This document shows, piece by piece, positions 61,354-64,000 of a DNA stretch of 64,000 nt (its first letter is position 1; every line of letters starts with the position of its first letter). The translations under genes were made by a program, and so were the position numbers. The notes beneath the pieces are model-generated. The model saw only the letters and a list, made by a program, of their open reading frames with translations, did not search any database and was not told the DNA's origin. Source of the stretch: Sandaracinus amylolyticus (GTDB lineage: Bacteria; Myxococcota_A; Polyangia; Polyangiales; Sandaracinaceae); NCBI RefSeq assembly GCF_021631985.1, contig NZ_CP070225.1, positions 372,001 to 436,000 on the forward strand, written 5' to 3'.

Positions 61354-61485
61354 TCCGTTACGCGGTGAGCGTCGTCATCGCCTGACGTGCGCAGGGGAGT
61401 GCGCGTTTGCCGGATCCAGCATCGTCCGGCATCCTCCGCCCCGCGCTTGCGCTCCAGAGGCGCAGGGCGAACGGGAAGAACGAGA

Positions 61486-62556
61486 ATGGCCGTCCGAACG
61501 CTCGAGCTCACCGATCCCACGTTCACGCCCAAGGCGGAACGCAACGCGTTCGAGAAGCTCGCGCTGCGCTTCATCCGCGACGAGCGAGACCTGCCCTTCG
61601 TGTGGCTCTCGCTGCAGATGACGCTCGTGCTGATCCCGCTCGCGATCGTCCTCTACTGGCCGGGCGTGTTCCGCTGGTGGATGGCGCCGCTCTACTGGGC
61701 GGTGCTCTTCGGCGCGTTCTTCGATCGCTACATCCTCATGCTGCACAACACCAGCCACAAGCCGCTGTTCAAGCGCGAGCATGGCTGGGCGAAGTTCTAC
61801 ATCCCGTGGGTGCTCGGGCCCTTCTGCGGCGAGACCCCGGAGACCTACTACATCCATCACATCACGATGCATCACGCGGAGGGCAACCTGCCGCGCGACC
61901 TGTCGTCGACGATGAAGTACCAGCGCGACTCGCTGGTCGACTTCTTCCGCTACTGGAGCGACTTCTTCTTCCTGTCGATCTTCAAGCTGGCCGCGTACCA
62001 GCTCGGCAAGAAGCGCCCGCGCCTCTTCGCGTGGATGATCGCGGGTGAGCTCTCGTTCTACGCGCTCGTCGCGCTCGGACTCGCGCTGAGCCCCGGTCCG
62101 ACGCTCACGATCTTCGTCGTGCCGTTCCTGCTCTGCCGCTTCCTGATGATGTGCGGCAACTGGGGCCAGCACGCGTTCATCGATCAGAACGATCCGGGCA
62201 ACAGCTACAAGTCGTCGATCACCTGCGTCAACGTCCGCTACAACCAGCGCGCGTTCAACGACGGCTACCACATCTCGCATCACCTCGTGGCGAACCGTCA
62301 CTGGACCGAGCACCCCGGCGAGCTGCTCGCGAACCGCGCGAAGTACGCGGCGAACGGCGCGATCATCTTCCAGGGGATCGACTTCTTCCAGGTCTGGTTC
62401 TTCCTGATGCTGAAGCGCTACGACGTGCTCGCGAAGCACTTCGTCGACCTCGCGGAGCAGCCGCGCAGCGACGAGGAGATCATCGCGCTGCTCAAGTCGC
62501 GCGTGCAGCGCTTCGACCTGACGCGCCCCGAAGTGCTCGCGGCCGTTCCGGCCTGA
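61486..62556 (+). CDS. membrane fatty acid desaturase/hydroxylase
   Basis: The 356-aa protein has four membrane helices and three histidine boxes: HNTSH (residues about 88-92), HHITMHH (about 127-133), and GYHISHHLVANRHW near 265. These bind a di-iron centre that introduces double bonds or hydroxyls into lipid acyl chains using oxygen and an electron donor. No donor gene lies next to it. Upstream, 61354-61485 is a 132-bp gap without a clear promoter signature. A repeat element follows the stop. Confidence 0.87.
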   Translation: MAVRTLELTDPTFTPKAERNAFEKLALRFIRDERDLPFVWLSLQMTLVLIPLAIVLYWPGVFRWWMAPLYWAVLFGAFFDRYILMLHNTSHKPLFKREHGWAKFYIPWVLGPFCGETPETYYIHHITMHHAEGNLPRDLSSTMKYQRDSLVDFFRYWSDFFFLSIFKLAAYQLGKKRPRLFAWMIAGELSFYALVALGLALSPGPTLTIFVVPFLLCRFLMMCGNWGQHAFIDQNDPGNSYKSSITCVNVRYNQRAFNDGYHISHHLVANRHWTEHPGELLANRAKYAANGAIIFQGIDFFQVWFFLMLKRYDVLAKHFVDLAEQPRSDEEIIALLKSRVQRFDLTRPEVLAAVPA

Positions 62557-62559
62557 AGA

Positions 62560-62619
62560 GGCTCCAAGAATCGGCTCGCCTGCTCCGGACCTCCGTCCGG
62601 GCGGGCGAGCACTCCAGCT
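62560..62619 (-). repeat. dispersed palindromic repeat, copy D (reverse)
   Basis: On the minus strand this 60-bp copy reads ggagtgctcg at one end and gcgagccgattctt at the other, matching the ends of copies A to C. Its interior is different: a short hairpin cggac-ggag-gtccg replaces the gcgcgc tip. It starts 4 nt after the desaturase stop and ends 5 nt before the stop of the convergent gene. Confidence 0.78.
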
Positions 62620-62623
62620 GAGA

Positions 62624-63124
62624 TCAACGCAGCGCGCGGCGGATCGCGCCGAGCGTCGCGACCCGGCCGGGGCCGAGCGCGTCGCGCTCGATCTCGACCA
62701 GAGCCTCGAGGACCGCGCGTTCGTTGCCGGGCTGGACGCCGAGCCACGCGAGCGCGTCCACGATGTGGCCCGGCACGAACACCGCGAAGCGCGGGTTGAA
62801 GAGCGTGAACGCGCGCGCGACGGTGCGCACGACCGTCGACACGGTGACGAGCGCGACGTTCGGATACGTGCGGCCCTGCGCGATGAGCGCGTTCACCGGG
62901 GCACGCTGGGTGAGGTCGGGCGCCCCGCCGTCGGTGATCGCGAGGTTGCCGACGCGCGCGAGGTCCCAGTCGACGGCGCGTGATCGCTCCTCGAGCATCG
63001 CGACCCACGCGTTCCACTCCTCTTCGGAGGGCGGCAGCGCGGTGTGCATCGCGACGACGATCTCGCGGCCCTCGGGAAGGCCGGTGATCCGTCCCATCGC
63101 CATGTTGCGCGAGCTCGGCTCCAT
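62624..63124 (-). CDS. hypothetical protein, 166 aa
   Basis: A soluble alpha/beta protein starting MEPSSRNMAMGRITGL with alternating beta strands (REIVVAMHTA, VALVTVSTVVRTVARAF, FAVFVPGHIVDAL) and a helical C-terminus. It may resemble small STAS-like or SpoIIAA-like folds, but no diagnostic motif is present. It diverges from the MBL-fold gene by 39 bp and converges with the desaturase through repeat copy D. An alternative start MAMGRITGL is 7 codons in. Confidence 0.6.
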   Translation of the reverse strand: MEPSSRNMAMGRITGLPEGREIVVAMHTALPPSEEEWNAWVAMLEERSRAVDWDLARVGNLAITDGGAPDLTQRAPVNALIAQGRTYPNVALVTVSTVVRTVARAFTLFNPRFAVFVPGHIVDALAWLGVQPGNERAVLEALVEIERDALGPGRVATLGAIRRALR

Positions 63125-63163
63125 TCGTGGTGATCATCGTCCCGCAGCGGTAAGTTGCGCGCC

Positions 63164-64000
63164 ATGAATCCGCGCCTCGTCACCGTCGACTGCGACTACG
63201 TCATGCCCGGCCTCGCGTGCGCGTACCTGCGCGTGCAGGGCGACGAGGCTGCGTTCATCGAGACGAACACCGCGCACGCCGCGCCGAAGCTGATGGACGC
63301 GCTGGCGCGCGAAGAGCTCGCGCCGGAGCAGGTGCGCTGGATCGTGGTCACGCACGTGCACCTCGATCACGCGGGCGGCACCTCGGCCCTCGCGAAGCTC
63401 TGCCCGAACGCGACCGTGCTCGCGCATCCGCGTGCGGCGAAGCACCTCGTCGATCCGGCGAAGCTCGTCGCGAGCGCGACGCAGGTGTACGGCGCCGACA
63501 CGTTCGCGCAGCTCTACGGCACGATCGAGCCCATCGACGCATCGCGGGTGCGCGCGCTCGACGACGGCGCGACGTTCGAGCTCGGCGGCGCGACGCTGCA
63601 GGTGCTGCACACGCGCGGTCACGCGAACCACCACTTCGTCGTGCACGATCCCGCGCGCGGCACCGTGTACACCGGCGACACGTTCGGGCTCGTCTATCCG
63701 CACCTGCAGCGCGCCGGGCGCTTCGCGTTCCCGAGCACGAGCCCCACCGAGTTCGATGCCGCCGCGGCGCGAGAGAGCATCGATCGTGTGGTCGCGCTCG
63801 AGACGCGCACGGTTTGCCCGACGCACTTCGGCGAGGTCGATCGCGTCGGCGAGATCGCCGATCAGCTGCGGTGGTGGATCGACGTCTCGGAGCGCGCGAT
63901 GCGCGACGTCGCGAGCCTCGACGACGGATCCCTCGAGCCCACGATCCGCGCGAAGCTCGAAGCCGCGATGGAGCAAGCGCTCGCGCGCCGGGGCCTCGTC
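63164..64000 (+). CDS. MBL-fold metallo-hydrolase (truncated by window edge)
   Basis: 279 codons are visible with no stop, so the gene runs off the right edge. The product begins MNPRLVTVDCDYVMPGLACA and has the metallo-beta-lactamase signature THVHLDHAGG, with further His in the TRGHANHHF region and an Asp in YTGDTFGL. This binds two metal ions. The domain is like that of flavodiiron or glyoxalase-II-type hydrolases; the C-terminal helical part is only partly visible. Substrate unknown. Confidence 0.85.
   Translation, partial: MNPRLVTVDCDYVMPGLACAYLRVQGDEAAFIETNTAHAAPKLMDALAREELAPEQVRWIVVTHVHLDHAGGTSALAKLCPNATVLAHPRAAKHLVDPAKLVASATQVYGADTFAQLYGTIEPIDASRVRALDDGATFELGGATLQVLHTRGHANHHFVVHDPARGTVYTGDTFGLVYPHLQRAGRFAFPSTSPTEFDAAAARESIDRVVALETRTVCPTHFGEVDRVGEIADQLRWWIDVSERAMRDVASLDDGSLEPTIRAKLEAAMEQALARRGLV

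Overview
The window is very GC-rich DNA from a bacterium. The gene content points to a myxobacterium (Myxococcota), most like the Sandaracinus/Polyangia group. This is inferred from many Cys-rich lipoproteins with Asp/Ala/Pro linkers, MopE-like metal-binding lipoproteins, Hanks-type Ser/Thr kinases and a kinase-TPR fusion. I see no phage, IS element, CRISPR array or rRNA operon.

Layout. 1-8.9 kb: a heme-c lipoprotein, exonuclease III, an unknown protein, a tRNA cluster (a decayed tRNA-Asn-like copy, tRNA-Gln(CTG), tRNA-Lys(CTT)), a long HflX GTPase, a two-gene envelope operon, a GAF/degenerate-GGDEF protein and a YkgJ-like Fe-S/zinc-chelating protein. 9-20 kb: a very large M48 membrane protease, an ArsR-AHSA1-membrane protein operon with a clear promoter, a dienelactone hydrolase, a stand-alone E2-type acyltransferase domain, a copper P-type ATPase, a DUF2141 protein and MtnA. 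20-31 kb: an inverted pair of DnaA boxes, membrane proteins of unknown role, a UBP-type zinc finger, a four-helix-bundle (S23/IVS-like) gene boxed in by two oppositely oriented hexanucleotide arrays, an acyl-CoA dehydrogenase-like gene, an SDR reductase/LysR divergon and a Cys-rich lipoprotein.

31-46 kb: the gatCAB operon, two signalling genes (a kinase and an MshEN/GAF/HEAT protein), a heme-c lipoprotein, the rsmE-prmA pair in which PrmA carries a histone H1-like Lys/Ala tail, a TPR protein, and a hemX-hemA operon. 46-64 kb: hemC among lipoproteins, two pairs of tandem paralogues (multi-pass membrane proteins and MopE-like lipoproteins), an M3 oligopeptidase, an alpha/beta hydrolase, a kinase-TPR fusion, a fatty acid desaturase and a truncated MBL-fold hydrolase at the right edge.

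How the genes work together. Tetrapyrrole synthesis (hemX-hemA, then hemC) lies near two CxxCH lipoproteins. Translation functions are spread through the window: tRNAs, GatCAB, HflX and the modification enzymes RsmE and PrmA. The signals not explained by ordinary genes are the inverted low-complexity arrays around the four-helix-bundle gene, the PrmA-H1 fusion, an intergenic palindromic repeat seen four times directly after stop codons, and a strong TGATC context at stop codons, including four back-to-back TGATCA convergent junctions. All functions are read from sequence motifs; no similarity search was run.
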